64,000 nucleotides of DNA from Acetobacter ghanensis (GCF_001499675.1 NZ_LN609302.1:1401896-1465895), one strand, 5' to 3'; shown: positions 17,646 to 27,170, counted from the stretch's first letter. Program-made: numbers and translations. Notes: a model not told the origin generated them from the sequence alone.

Positions 17646-18823
17646 ATGTTTGATGTTCTCGTGATCGGTGGCGGGGCCGCTGGGTTGATGGCGGCGCTGA
17701 CGGCAGGCCAGCGTGGCCGCCGCGTGGCGGTTTTGGAACATGGGCCAGAGGTTGGGCGTAAAATTCTGATTTCTGGCGGTGGTCGGTGCAACTTTACCAA
17801 CCAGACCATGCGGGCGGATCGGTTTTTGTCCGCCAACCGGCATTTTGTTAAATCTGCCATTAGTCGCTACCAGCCCAGCCATTTTCTGGACCTGCTCGCC
17901 CGTCACAGAATTGCATGGCATGAAAAAAGCTGGGCCAGCTTTTTTGCGATAATTCAGCCCACGACATTGTACAAATGCTGCTGGATGAATGTGCAGCGGC
18001 CCATGTGCGTATTCTGACGGATGTGCGGGTGTACGGCGTGGAAAAATGCGACGTTTTTCGGGTGCAGACTTCCATGGGGGATTTGACGGCCCGTGCCGTG
18101 GTCCTTGCAACCGGTGGGTTGTCCATTCCCAAACTGGGGGCCAGCCGGTTTACGTATGAAGTGGCCCGGCAGTTCGGCCTTGCAATCGTTCCGCCAGAAC
18201 CGGCCCTTGTGCCGCTAACCTTTAGCGGCGAGAGCGAGGAATGGGTGCGCTCACTGGCCGGGCTTTCGCTTCCCGTGCGTGTGACCTGCGGCAAAACATC
18301 GTTCGAAGAAGCCCTGCTGTTCACGCACAGGGGGATGTCCGGTCCGGCGTTGTTGCAGATTTCGTCCTACTGGTCAGCCGGTCAGCCCCTGTTTGTGGAT
18401 TTTCTGCCGGGGCAGGATATTGCCGCGCTGCTGGCCAAGTTGAAAAAAGAAGGTTGCAAGGCAAAAGGGGCTGGTGCGCTGGCCCGCTGGCTGCCGCAAC
18501 GTCTGGCTCATGCTTTGGTCGAATTGGGTGCGCCTGAGCGAACACTGGCGGAATGGGCCGATAGAGACATCCGGCTTATGGCAGAGCGTGTCCACCGTAT
18601 GGAATTGCGACCACAGGGGACCGAGGGCTTTGCCAAAGCGGAGGTTACGCGCGGTGGTGTGGATACCAGAGGCCTTTCCTCCCAGACCATGGAGGCCCGC
18701 ACAGTACCGGGGCTGTATGTCGTGGGGGAAGCGGTGGACGTAACCGGTTGGCTTGGGGGCTATAATTTCCACTGGGCATGGGCAAGCGGCCATGCCGCGG
18801 GGGAAGCCTTGGGCGCGGCTTAA
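17646..18823 (+). pseudogene. HI0933/YhiN-family flavoprotein, broken by one missing base
   Basis: Two frames together encode a normal-length (about 392 aa) FAD protein. Frame one (17646-18017) has the dinucleotide site FDVLVIGGGAAGLMAA and the GRKILISGGGRCNFTN motif; frame two (in frame to 18823) has the middle and the C-terminal GLYVVGEAVDVTGWLGGYN. They join at the A6 run 17923-17928: adding one A restores HEKKLGQLFCDNSAHD in place of HEKSWASFFAI. The E. coli relative YhiN (RdsA) has been reported to make dihydrouridine in 23S rRNA; other relatives reduce bile-acid intermediates. Start may be ATG 17646 or TTG 17622. Error or true decay cannot be told apart here. Confidence 0.85.
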
Positions 18824-18862
18824 TGCGTTATATGCGCTAAGCCTGCCCTGGCGGTTCCAGCA

Positions 18863-19828
18863 TTATTTTCCTTTGATCTCTGCCGCCAGTTCCAGCGCAC
18901 GTGCGTAAACCGTGCGTTTGGGCAGGCCAGCCGCTGCTGCGGCCAGTGCTGCTGCATCCTTGACCGAATGTGTGTCCAGCAGGGAGCGCAGGGTGGTGTC
19001 CAGATCATCAGCCGAGGTTTCGACTTCTGGGGCAGGCCCCAGCAGCACCGTGATTTCTCCCCGTGGTGGGGTCTGGGCATAAAATGCGGCCAGTTCCCCT
19101 GCCGTGCCACGTTTGACGTCTTCAAAGCGTTTTGTCAGTTCCCGCGCTACGGCTGCCGGGCGCTCAGGACCAAAAACACTGGCCATGTCCGCCAGTGTTT
19201 CGGCCAGACGGTGAGGCGCTTCATGCCAGATCAGCGTGGCACTCAGCCCTGCGCGTTCAGCAGCGTGCAGTTTGGCGAACGTCTCCTTGCGGGCGGCGGA
19301 ACGAGGCGGAGGAAAGCCGACAAACAGGTATGGATGCGGCGGCAGGCCAGACAGCACAAGGGCCGTTAGTGCCGCATTGGGGCCGGGTATGACGGTTACA
19401 GGGATGTCGGCATCTATGGCTGCACGCGTCAGCCTGAAGCCGGGGTCCGAGAGCAGGGGCATGCCAGCATCGGAGACAAGGGCAATATGCGCTCCTTCGC
19501 TTAGGCGGCGGATCAGGTTGGGTACGCGTTGGCGCTCGTTGTGTTCATGCAGAGCTTCCGTGCGGACGGAAATCCCCCTGTCGGACAGGAGCCGGGCCGT
19601 CATACGCGTGTCTTCACACAGTACCAGATCAGCCCGTGCCAGAGCCTCGGCCCCTCTGGGGCTGAAATCTCCCAGATTGCCTATTGGGGTTGCAACCAGA
19701 ACAAGCCCTCCCGAAGAAGGCACATGACTTGGCGCATTTCCTTCGGTATGCAAAGGTTCAATCCCATTGGAAGACGACGCCTCGGACGGGCTGTTGGTAG
19801 AGGATGATCTGGATGATGACGCGTGCAT
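18863..19828 (-). CDS. rsmI: 16S rRNA (cytidine-1402-2'-O)-methyltransferase RsmI
   Basis: 321 residues. The tetrapyrrole-methylase fold opens with GLVLVATPIGNLGDFSPR, then LVLCEDTRMTARLL, ALVSDAGMPLLSDPG and VIPGPNAALTAL, which is the RsmI pattern. It methylates the ribose of C1402 in the decoding centre. Start ATG 19828 has AGGAG 5 bases upstream, so the Ser-rich 35-residue N-terminal extension appears genuine. Its 5' end overlaps the divergently transcribed LpoA-like gene by 13-25 bases. The rsmI/lpoA neighbourhood matches E. coli yraL-yraM. Confidence 0.94.
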   Translation of the reverse strand: MHASSSRSSSTNSPSEASSSNGIEPLHTEGNAPSHVPSSGGLVLVATPIGNLGDFSPRGAEALARADLVLCEDTRMTARLLSDRGISVRTEALHEHNERQRVPNLIRRLSEGAHIALVSDAGMPLLSDPGFRLTRAAIDADIPVTVIPGPNAALTALVLSGLPPHPYLFVGFPPPRSAARKETFAKLHAAERAGLSATLIWHEAPHRLAETLADMASVFGPERPAAVARELTKRFEDVKRGTAGELAAFYAQTPPRGEITVLLGPAPEVETSADDLDTTLRSLLDTHSVKDAAALAAAAAGLPKRTVYARALELAAEIKGK

Positions 19829-21234
19829 ACTCGCTCCTGTCAGGGCTTTCCCGTCAAGGTCTGGCGGCAAACCGGGCATTGCGCAAGACCGGAGTGGCTG
19901 CTCTTGGTGTAACGGGGCTGATCCTTGCAGGATGTGCCGATCAGTCCGGGCCAACAGGGGCAGGCGGCGCACTGTCCCCCTCTGGTCAGGTTGCTAGCCA
20001 TAAGGTTGGTGTTCTGCTGCCATTAAGCGGCACCAACGCCGCCCTTGGGCATGAGCTTCTGGCAGGTGCGCAACTGGCCCTTGGGGGGGAAGGACTCCCT
20101 GCTGACCTGCAAATGGATGTGCATGATACGGCTGCAATAGGCGGTGCGGCTTCGGCTACGTCAGCCGCCCTTCAGGCTGGTGATGGTATTCTGCTGGGGC
20201 CACTGACGAGTGGTGATACCGCCGCCGCAGCCCCCGCAGCGCAGGCAGCGGGCGTTCCTGTTCTGGCTTTTACCAGTGACATTGGGCAGGGTCGTCCGGG
20301 TGTGTGGGTTATGGGGATTACCCCCGAGGAGCAAGTGCAGCAGCTTGTAGCGCAGGCCAAGCGGGAAGGACGGCAGCATTTTGCCGCCCTGCTGCCGGAC
20401 AATGCGTTGGGTCACGCCATGGGGAATGGTCTGGTCAGCGCCTGCCGGGATCAGGGGCTTGCAGCACCCAAAATTGCTTTTCATTCAGGTACGGCAGACA
20501 GCATCAGCCAGACTCTGCGCCAGTTGTCTGATTATGATGCGCGGGTTGCGGCTGTAAAACAGGCCATGCCCACAACTCCCGTGCCGGATGCAACCACGAC
20601 CAGTGGCAACCCGGCCGAAGTTGCCAGCCTGACCCAGCCACCGCCGCCACTGCCGTCCGGTCTGGCAGCGGCCCTTGGGCAGAATGGTGCCCAGCCAGCG
20701 CAGGCCGATGGCACCACCCCAGCCCCGGCACCGCAGATAACATTGGGCAGCCCGCCGTTTGATGCGTTGGTGCTGGCTGATATTGGGCTGGGGTTGAAGA
20801 ACGTGCTGGATGCGCTGGCCCAGACACAGGTTAACATGCCGGATGTCCGCATTATGGGGCCGGGGCTATGGGCTTCCTTTGCCTCCAAGCTGGGGGCTAT
20901 TAAAGGAGCGTGGTACGCAGCGCCAGACCCGACCTCCCGTCAGGTTTTTGTCAATCACTTCATGGCGCGTAATCACCATATGCCCAAGCCGCTGGCTGAT
21001 ATGTCCTACGATGCGGCTATGGTGGCCCTGACCGTGGCGCGCAGCGGCGTGCCCGGCTACCCGGCGGATGCTCTGACCCGCACAGGTGGCTTTGCTGGGG
21101 TGGACGGCACATTTACTCTGTTGCCCGATGGGCGCGTACGCCGTGCTCTGGGTGTGTTTGAGGTGATTGGGAACGGGAGCGATGCCCGGATGATCTCAAC
21201 GCCCGCGCAGGCGCGTTCAGCCGTTTCTGGCTAA
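19804..21234 (+). CDS. LpoA-like lipoprotein (penicillin-binding protein activator)
   Basis: 476 residues. The N-terminus carries a lipoprotein signal (LILAGC, Cys near residue 43). The rest is a periplasmic-binding-protein type 1 fold: VGVLLPLSGTNAALGHELLAGAQLAL, ILGPLTSGDTAAA, FDALVLADIG, and MSYDAAMVAL. In E. coli the relative LpoA sits in the outer membrane and stimulates PBP1A. A Pro/Ala/Gln-rich insert lies around residues 255-315. Starts at 19804, 19813 or 19816 are possible; AGAGG at 19799-19803 best fits 19813. Divergent from and overlapping rsmI. Confidence 0.8.
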   Translation: MIWMMTRAYSLLSGLSRQGLAANRALRKTGVAALGVTGLILAGCADQSGPTGAGGALSPSGQVASHKVGVLLPLSGTNAALGHELLAGAQLALGGEGLPADLQMDVHDTAAIGGAASATSAALQAGDGILLGPLTSGDTAAAAPAAQAAGVPVLAFTSDIGQGRPGVWVMGITPEEQVQQLVAQAKREGRQHFAALLPDNALGHAMGNGLVSACRDQGLAAPKIAFHSGTADSISQTLRQLSDYDARVAAVKQAMPTTPVPDATTTSGNPAEVASLTQPPPPLPSGLAAALGQNGAQPAQADGTTPAPAPQITLGSPPFDALVLADIGLGLKNVLDALAQTQVNMPDVRIMGPGLWASFASKLGAIKGAWYAAPDPTSRQVFVNHFMARNHHMPKPLADMSYDAAMVALTVARSGVPGYPADALTRTGGFAGVDGTFTLLPDGRVRRALGVFEVIGNGSDARMISTPAQARSAVSG

Positions 21235-21259
21235 GCGCGCGTTCGGGTAAAAGCGCATG

Positions 21260-21300
21260 AAAAAAGGCGGCCTGGCATGATGCTGGCCGCCTTTTTTGTG
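21260..21300. terminator. Bidirectional terminator between LpoA-like gene and TPR gene
   Basis: AAAAAAGGCGGCC (21260-21272) pairs perfectly with GGCCGCCTTTTTT (21285-21297) around a 12-base loop. The A-run and T-run make it usable from both converging genes. Confidence 0.9.
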
Positions 21301-21307
21301 GGGCTGA

Positions 21308-22912
21308 TCAGGCCCGTTGCCTGACCATAGTGGCCAGAGCTTGCGCAACCCGCTCCACAACATCTGTCCATTGCCGTGGGGTTGTCTGGCGGAAGATGCG
21401 TAGCGTGGGGTACCAATGGCTGTTGTCGCTGTTGTGGAGCCACCGCCAGCAGTTGTCGTAACGATCCATGAGCAGAACAGGCTTACCCAGTGCGCCTGCC
21501 AGATGCACGACCGATGTATCGACAGTCACCACCACGTCCAGTGCCATCATCAGGGCTGCTGTGTCGTCCATTGTGTGCAGGCTGTCTGTGGGGTCGTACA
21601 GCCGCATACCATCAGGCGGGTCCATCATCTGCTCGGCATAGTAACCTTTTTGCAGGCTGATGAAGTTGATGCCTTCTAGCTGGCCCAGCGGCGCCAGTGT
21701 GTGCAGGCTCATGGACCGTCTGCGGTCGATCATGTGTGCAAAGTGCGAGGTCGGGCGGGGGGCGCCGCCCCATACTAATCCCACATTCAATTGGCCATTT
21801 TGCGGCACAAGCGGAGCTAATGCCGAGACTTTGTGGCTGTTGGGTTTGATGTAGGGTACGGCAGCTCCCCAAGGCTGTGCGGTTTCTGCAAAAACCCGAG
21901 GAAGGCTGATAAAGGGGCAATGCCAGTTATACGCCGGTGTTGTGCCGCCAACCTGCACGGTATGCACACCCGGTACGGCGCGGCACAGGTCGGCCAGTGC
22001 CTCTGGCACCCACAGGTGCGTTATGGCGCCACGTTCTGCCAGAGGGCGAACGTACCGTAGGAACATGAGGGTATCGCCCAAGCCTTCCTCATGCGTAATC
22101 AGAATACGCTGCCCCTCCAGGTTGGTAGTGGGGCCAAGGGTGGGGAGCAGGCGCTCTATGGGCAGGCTTGTATGGCCGGGCAGGCGGAAGCGCCATTCAT
22201 GCTCGGTCCAGCCCTGTGCAAACCGCCCGGCCTTAAGCAGGGCTATGGAATGGTTAACACGTATTCGCGCATCCTGCGGGCGGAGGGTCAGCGCTTGCCG
22301 ATAATACGGAAAAGCCTGTTCCATCTGCCCTCGTGCGGCCAGAACAGAACCAATATTGGCCAGCGTTCCCACATGGTCGGGTTCATGATGCAGGCAGTCC
22401 GTCAGGCATTGCAGCGCTGTGTCCAGCGTCCCCTGTTCCGTGTGCGCCATGGAGAGCAGGTTATGGGAGAGCATGTTCTCCGGCTGCTGTGCTGTTGCCT
22501 GTGTTAGCGTGGCAATGGCGGCGTCAAACTGTCCGGTCTGTACCAGCAGGTCGCCCAGAACATTGTGGATGCGGGTATCGGCTGGCGCGTAGGGCATGGC
22601 TGCACGGCAGACAGCTATGGCGGCTTCACGCTGGTTGAGGGCCGCCATGAGTTCGCTCAGGTCCTGCAGAGGGTGCAGGCTCTCCGGGTTGCGCAAACCA
22701 ATAGAGGCCAGAATACGGGCGGCTTCCTTTACGCCTCCTTCACCACACAGGCAGAAGGCGTGCAGAATAAGGGCCTGCTCGTTCTGTTGCGCCACAAGTG
22801 GTGCAAGCAGGGCTTGTGGCTGACGGAAGCGGCCTGCCTGAATGTCCTGCATGGCCTGCCGCAGGGTTGTCAGCTCATATCTGTTTGCAGAGGGCGGAGG
22901 AGGCGTTTGCAT
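21308..22912 (-). CDS. TPR-repeat protein with glycosyltransferase-like C-terminal domain
   Basis: 534 residues. The N-terminal part (about 10-240) is built of tetratricopeptide repeats (for example NVLGDLLVQTGQFDAAIATL and LANIGSVLAARGQMEQAFPY). The C-terminal part (about 265-525) resembles GT9/GT41-type transferases: ILITHEEGLGDTLMFLRYV, LNVGLVWGG, and DVVVTVDTSVVHLAGALGKP. Such proteins are common in Alphaproteobacteria and may glycosylate proteins or cell-surface components; activity is unproven. No signal peptide is seen, so it is likely cytoplasmic. Alone, facing the LpoA-like gene. Confidence 0.75.
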   Translation of the reverse strand: MQTPPPPSANRYELTTLRQAMQDIQAGRFRQPQALLAPLVAQQNEQALILHAFCLCGEGGVKEAARILASIGLRNPESLHPLQDLSELMAALNQREAAIAVCRAAMPYAPADTRIHNVLGDLLVQTGQFDAAIATLTQATAQQPENMLSHNLLSMAHTEQGTLDTALQCLTDCLHHEPDHVGTLANIGSVLAARGQMEQAFPYYRQALTLRPQDARIRVNHSIALLKAGRFAQGWTEHEWRFRLPGHTSLPIERLLPTLGPTTNLEGQRILITHEEGLGDTLMFLRYVRPLAERGAITHLWVPEALADLCRAVPGVHTVQVGGTTPAYNWHCPFISLPRVFAETAQPWGAAVPYIKPNSHKVSALAPLVPQNGQLNVGLVWGGAPRPTSHFAHMIDRRRSMSLHTLAPLGQLEGINFISLQKGYYAEQMMDPPDGMRLYDPTDSLHTMDDTAALMMALDVVVTVDTSVVHLAGALGKPVLLMDRYDNCWRWLHNSDNSHWYPTLRIFRQTTPRQWTDVVERVAQALATMVRQRA

Positions 22913-22971
22913 GGTTACGGTCTGTATGGTTTGCAGGGGCGCGGTTTATGCACCCACCGCACATGGGGGCA

Positions 22972-23010
22972 TATAAAAAACCCGGCATAGCTGTGCGCCA
23001 TGCCGGGTTG
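22972..23010 (-). terminator. Terminator of the CarD gene
   Basis: AACCCGGCAT (22979-22988) and ATGCCGGGTT (23000-23009) form a perfect 10-bp stem. Read on the minus strand it is followed by a T-run, 46 bases past the CarD stop. Confidence 0.88.
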
Positions 23011-23055
23011 GAATGTAAAGCGGAGCAGAAGGAAAGCGCCTTTGGCCAAAAAACC

Positions 23056-23664
23056 TCAGGCGGCTTTCATAACCGCAGTCAGTTCTTCCAGAACTGCGTT
23101 GGGCTCTTTCTTTTCCAGCACGGCAACTTCAGCCACAAAACGCTCCTGTGCGGCTTCAAAAAGTTTACGTTCGCTAAAGCTGCCGTCCAGGCTGTCCACA
23201 TTGCGGCGCAGGTCGCGCAGGACTTCTGCAATCTGCACCAGATCGCCAGAGTTGATTTTTTCCTGATAGGCAACAGCACGCCGTGCCCACATGCCTTTGC
23301 TGACATGCGGCTTGCCTTTGATGATGGACATGGCTTTGTCCACAATCTCGCGCGAGACAATTTTGCGCAGGCCGGACTTACGGGCCTTGGACAGGGGGAT
23401 GCGCAGTGTCATCTGGTTACCGGGGAAGGAAATCTGGATGACTTCCAGCTTGGTCCCGGCAATTTCGTCAATCCCGATCCGGTCTACACGCCCGACGCCG
23501 TGAGCGGCGTAGACAATAGCATCCCCTTCCTGAAAAGGATCTTCGTCTTTCACCTTGGTTTTGGCCTGGGCCGCAGTTGTGGCGGCAGCGGTGCGTGCCA
23601 TTGCATCTGTCACGCCGCCTTTTGGAGGTGTTCTAAACGTGTTCATGGTGGAGACCTGTAGCAT
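23056..23664 (-). CDS. CarD-family transcription regulator (CdnL type)
   Basis: 202 residues, or 196 if ATG 23646 is used. After a low-complexity N-terminus (about 1-40) comes the CarD RNA-polymerase-interacting domain (FQEGDAIVYAAHGVGRVDRIG and FPGNQMTLRIPLSKARKSGLRKI in outline), then the helical DNA-binding domain (KGKPHVSKGMWARRAVAYQEKI, with the conserved Trp). CarD/CdnL stabilises open complexes at rRNA and growth-related promoters. It lies between the bestrophin gene and a terminator. Confidence 0.92.
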   Translation of the reverse strand: MLQVSTMNTFRTPPKGGVTDAMARTAAATTAAQAKTKVKDEDPFQEGDAIVYAAHGVGRVDRIGIDEIAGTKLEVIQISFPGNQMTLRIPLSKARKSGLRKIVSREIVDKAMSIIKGKPHVSKGMWARRAVAYQEKINSGDLVQIAEVLRDLRRNVDSLDGSFSERKLFEAAQERFVAEVAVLEKKEPNAVLEELTAVMKAA

Positions 23665-23711
23665 AAAATGGGCTGTTTGTCTGCAACATAAAGAATAGGG
23701 CGGGAATGCTC

Positions 23712-24587
23712 CTACTGCTGGACACCATTATGCGTCTTGAGCGGAGGGGCCGTCTGGTCACCCGTGGGTTGGACCACATCAATCTCAATATTGCGGGCCA
23801 TGGTTGCCATGGGGAGCGCATGGGGCGTGCCGGAAAAGGGGTTTTGCAGGTCGTCCGCACTCTTGTCCAGAATAAGGAACAGACACCCGACGAGGGAGGA
23901 CCCAAGCGGTGTAATCCATTCCAGTGTCTGCACCATGGAGAGCGGGAGAACAATGCAGAAGACATTGACCAGCGCCCGCGGCAGGGCAGAAAATTGCATG
24001 GGCAGGGGGGTGTTGCGAATACGCTCAAGCCCACCCTGTGCATTGGCTATGTCGGATAGAATGCGGTCAATCTGCCCATGGACTGCGCCATCTATGCCCT
24101 TGCGCGTAACTTCCTCGGTCACGCCCAGACCAATCTGGTAAAGAATGGCATTGGGTTTGTTGCGGTATGGCGCAATGGCCTCCAGCATTTTTGGGGGGAG
24201 CAGGCGTTCAACATCCTCGGTCGCATCCACTGGGCCAAGGGCCATGCGCAGGGCGTGAGGGTAGGCCGCTATGGCGTACATCAGGTCGTGCCGGTCTCCC
24301 AGCAATGTACCGGCCTGACGGCCAAAGGAGCGGCAGTTGTTGGTAATGGAACCCCATAATGTACGCGCTTCCCACCAGCGGGCATAGGCGCTGTTGCTGC
24401 GGAACCCCATAAATAGCGCCAGAGCGGAACCTATGAGCGAGACGGGCAGGCTGGGCTGTTCCATCCATTCCTGATGGAAAATCTGAAAAAGAATGACAAC
24501 AACCAGATCCCACGCAGCCATAAGCAGGACAACTGTCAGAATTTCCCGCGTGATAATGCGTAAGCCGACCTTCTGGTCAACAATCAT
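23712..24587 (-). CDS. Bestrophin-like anion channel family protein
   Basis: 291 residues. Membrane helices near 15-35, 45-65, 215-235 and 240-258 frame the bestrophin/UPF0187 pattern: PVSLIGSALALFMGFRSNSAYARWWEAR, then WITPLGSSLVGCLFLILDKSADDLQNPF, in outline. Bacterial members form pentameric ion channels in the inner membrane. The ion and physiological role are not predictable from this sequence. It is divergent from fghA and 47 bases upstream of the CarD gene. Confidence 0.88.
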   Translation of the reverse strand: MIVDQKVGLRIITREILTVVLLMAAWDLVVVILFQIFHQEWMEQPSLPVSLIGSALALFMGFRSNSAYARWWEARTLWGSITNNCRSFGRQAGTLLGDRHDLMYAIAAYPHALRMALGPVDATEDVERLLPPKMLEAIAPYRNKPNAILYQIGLGVTEEVTRKGIDGAVHGQIDRILSDIANAQGGLERIRNTPLPMQFSALPRALVNVFCIVLPLSMVQTLEWITPLGSSLVGCLFLILDKSADDLQNPFSGTPHALPMATMARNIEIDVVQPTGDQTAPPLKTHNGVQQ

Positions 24588-24739
24588 TCAAAAATCTCCA
24601 CTCTGTGCCGGGGCGGATGCCCGGTGTGATTTTAACACACAACACATCACAGGGTTGCCTGCGAGTTTATGGTTTGTACATGCTGCGCAATGGTAACCAT
24701 GAGCAGGCTGGGCTGACCAGATAATAAAGGGATGCGGGC

Positions 24740-25603
24740 ATGACTGAGGCAACTGGACTGAAACTGCTTGAGGAGCATTACGCACACGGTGGGCGCGTAA
24801 GGTTTTACGAACATCAATCCAGCGTGCTGGGGTTGCCCGCACGGTTTGGAGTGTTTTTGCCGCCAGCAGCGTGTCAGGGCAGCAGGGTGCCGGTTGTGTA
24901 CGCGCTGGCCGGACTGACCTGTACGCACGAGACCTTCCTTATCAAGTCTTGTGCTCTGGCGGAGGCGGCGCGTTTGGGCATAGCCCTTGTAACCCCGGAT
25001 ACGTCCCCACGGGGCGCGGGGGTTGAAGGGGAAGCGACGGACTGGGATTTGGGCACAGGAGCCGGATTTTATCTGGACGCCACACAGCAGCCTTGGGCGC
25101 AGCATTACCGTATGGGGAGCTACATTGCGCAGGAACTGCCCCTGCTGGTGGAGGAAGCCCTGCCGCTGGATGGTGCAAAGCGTGGCATCATGGGCCATTC
25201 CATGGGAGGGCACGGTGCGCTGGTGCATGGCTTGCAGGCTCCCCTGTTCTGGAAATCGGTTTCTGCTTTTGCGCCAGTTGTGCATCCCTCCGTTGTGCCT
25301 TGGGGTAAAAAAGCTCTGTCCACCTATCTGGGGCAGGACCACGCAGCATGGCGCGAGCATGATGCTGTATGCCTGCTTGAGGATGGCCACAGGCACTCCG
25401 CTCCCATTCTGGTGGATACCGGATCGGCAGATCAGTTTTTGCGGCGAGAACTCCAACCGTGGCTTCTTGTGGAGGCAGCGGAAAAAACGGGGCAGTCCCT
25501 TATCTGCCGCGAGCAGGAGGGGTACGACCACTCCTACTGGTTTGTGCAGAGCTTTGTAACGGACCACCTGCGCCACCATGCCTCTGTGTTTGGGGTGGCC
25601 TAA
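24740..25603 (+). CDS. fghA: S-formylglutathione hydrolase
   Basis: 287 residues. Esterase-D family: the nucleophile motif GHSMGGHGAL (Ser near 154), the acid in VDTGSADQFL (near 228) and the histidine in YDHSYWFVQSF (near 262) make the triad. The LAGLTCTHETFLIKS oxyanion-loop region is also conserved. It hydrolyses S-formylglutathione to formate and glutathione in formaldehyde detoxification. The usual partner, glutathione-dependent formaldehyde dehydrogenase, is not adjacent. AAAGGGA precedes the ATG. Confidence 0.93.
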   Translation: MTEATGLKLLEEHYAHGGRVRFYEHQSSVLGLPARFGVFLPPAACQGSRVPVVYALAGLTCTHETFLIKSCALAEAARLGIALVTPDTSPRGAGVEGEATDWDLGTGAGFYLDATQQPWAQHYRMGSYIAQELPLLVEEALPLDGAKRGIMGHSMGGHGALVHGLQAPLFWKSVSAFAPVVHPSVVPWGKKALSTYLGQDHAAWREHDAVCLLEDGHRHSAPILVDTGSADQFLRRELQPWLLVEAAEKTGQSLICREQEGYDHSYWFVQSFVTDHLRHHASVFGVA

Positions 25604-25611
25604 TGTTCCTC

Positions 25612-26223
25612 TTAGTGTGAGGGGTTACGCTTCATACCGGCCAGTGCGCCAAGCCACTTTATGTACTCCACCCCCATCAGCCGTATGGTGGATGGCCGCC
25701 AGAGGTGTTCCATGGCCGGAGGCGTAACGGGGTAGGGGTTAAGGGCAACGCCGGGCAGCGTGCGGCTTAACTCCAGCATGGCGCGGCGCATGTGGTAGCC
25801 TGCGGTGACAATAATCAGGCTGTTGATGTGGTGGTCAGCCACCCATGCTGCGGTTTCGTTCGCGTTGCCAATGGTGGAGCGGGCTTGATAACCCAGCGTG
25901 ATGCGTGCTGCTACATCGGGAGAAATGGATGGGGGCAGCAGTGCCCGCACGGATGTCTGAAGGTCCACGCCAGAAATAAGAAGTTGCGTGTTCGGGTTAT
26001 TGGCGAGCAGGCGGATGGATGTTTCTACCCGGCCAGTGCCCCCGGTCAGGGCGACAATGCCATCTGCATGGATTGTGCGGGGCGGGGGCTGCTGTGCGTC
26101 GTGAATAAACCACGCAAACCCTGCCAGCCAGCACCCGGCAACCAGCAGGCTGGCGCGCAGTGTTTTTTGCAGCAAAGAGCGGAACCGCTGGTTCAGATGT
26201 GGTGCGGGCATGGCATGTGGCAT
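25612..26223 (-). CDS. YdcF/DUF218-family membrane-anchored protein
   Basis: 203 residues from ATG 26223, whose first base overlaps the last base of the ftsX TAA stop (TAATG). One N-terminal membrane helix (about 22-42) is followed by a DUF218 domain: GIVALTGGTGRVETSIRLL, then IGNANETAAWV and SLIIVTAGYHMRRAMLELSR. Relatives include SanA and ElyC, tied to envelope integrity. A GTG start at 26244 is also possible. Third gene of ftsE-ftsX-ydcF, an arrangement common in Alphaproteobacteria, pointing to a cell-wall role. Confidence 0.85.
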   Translation of the reverse strand: MPHAMPAPHLNQRFRSLLQKTLRASLLVAGCWLAGFAWFIHDAQQPPPRTIHADGIVALTGGTGRVETSIRLLANNPNTQLLISGVDLQTSVRALLPPSISPDVAARITLGYQARSTIGNANETAAWVADHHINSLIIVTAGYHMRRAMLELSRTLPGVALNPYPVTPPAMEHLWRPSTIRLMGVEYIKWLGALAGMKRNPSH

Positions 26224-27170
26224 TATGGCAGGCGAAGGAGCCACAGGCGGACCATGATCTGGGTTGTCAGCCAGCAGATAAAAGCAGCACCAACGGGTAG
26301 AAGCAGAAGTGCTACCAGCATATCAGACGGTATGGAGCCTGCCAGCGCGTGCCAGTCCTGAGGCAGAAGCCGGTCAGGCGTGGTGCGTGGCGCGCTGGCA
26401 AACGGGGCCGCCATTTGCAGGAGCAACAGCAAGGGCAGGCACGCGCCAAGAGTGCCTGTTAGGCCGCCCCCAAAACCCAGCGTTGCGGTACGCCATGCAA
26501 AACGCCCCGCAATATAACTGTCAGATGCACCAAGCCCATGCAGGGTTTTGATAATTTCCTTGCGGGAGGCAAGGCCGGTACGGGTGGCCAGGCCCGTTAT
26601 CATGGTTGCAATGCCTCCAACAGTCAGCAGGGCCAGTCCTGCGCAGGCCAGCAGGCTGTTGGCCAGTGCACGCAGGCGTTCGCCCCAGCGGGCATTGTGT
26701 TCCATTATGGTGCCGGGCACATGGGTGTTCAGCGTCTGCTCCAGCGATGTGGGGATAGCTGCATCTGGCGGTAGTTTGACGCGGATAATGGCGGGAAGGG
26801 GCAGGGCGGAATTATCTGTTTCACCCAGCCACGGTTCCAGCAGGCGCGCGAGTTCGGGTTGGGTTAACTGATGCACTTCTGCACCGGCCGGCAGGTTGGT
26901 CAGGTCTGCTAGAACCGCCTGTACGCGGGTTGTGGTTGGGGTGCTGCCATCCGGCGTGGCCACAGGGTTATCGGCATCCGGCACCTGAATGGTCAGCAAC
27001 TGGGCGGCCCCACCAGCCCATCGGGCGGAAAGCGCACGTGCGCCACTGGCCCCCGCAACGGTCAGCGCTGCCAGAAACCCCATCATGGCGACCAGCGCGA
27101 ACAGGCTGCGGTCGGGCAGGGCTTCGGAGAGGGAGAGGCCGTCCCTACGGCGGGAGAACGGGCGGGTCAT
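26223..27170 (-). CDS. ftsX: Cell division membrane protein FtsX
   Basis: 315 residues. A cytoplasmic N-terminus (TRPFSRRRDGLSLS) leads to helix 1 (about 24-47), a periplasmic domain (about 50-165), then three C-terminal helices (about 172-200, 225-252, 282-308). This is the FtsX topology; FtsEX uses ATP to activate periplasmic peptidoglycan hydrolases at the septum. It overlaps ftsE by 4 bases and ydcF by one base. Confidence 0.9.
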   Translation of the reverse strand: MTRPFSRRRDGLSLSEALPDRSLFALVAMMGFLAALTVAGASGARALSARWAGGAAQLLTIQVPDADNPVATPDGSTPTTTRVQAVLADLTNLPAGAEVHQLTQPELARLLEPWLGETDNSALPLPAIIRVKLPPDAAIPTSLEQTLNTHVPGTIMEHNARWGERLRALANSLLACAGLALLTVGGIATMITGLATRTGLASRKEIIKTLHGLGASDSYIAGRFAWRTATLGFGGGLTGTLGACLPLLLLLQMAAPFASAPRTTPDRLLPQDWHALAGSIPSDMLVALLLLPVGAAFICWLTTQIMVRLWLLRLP

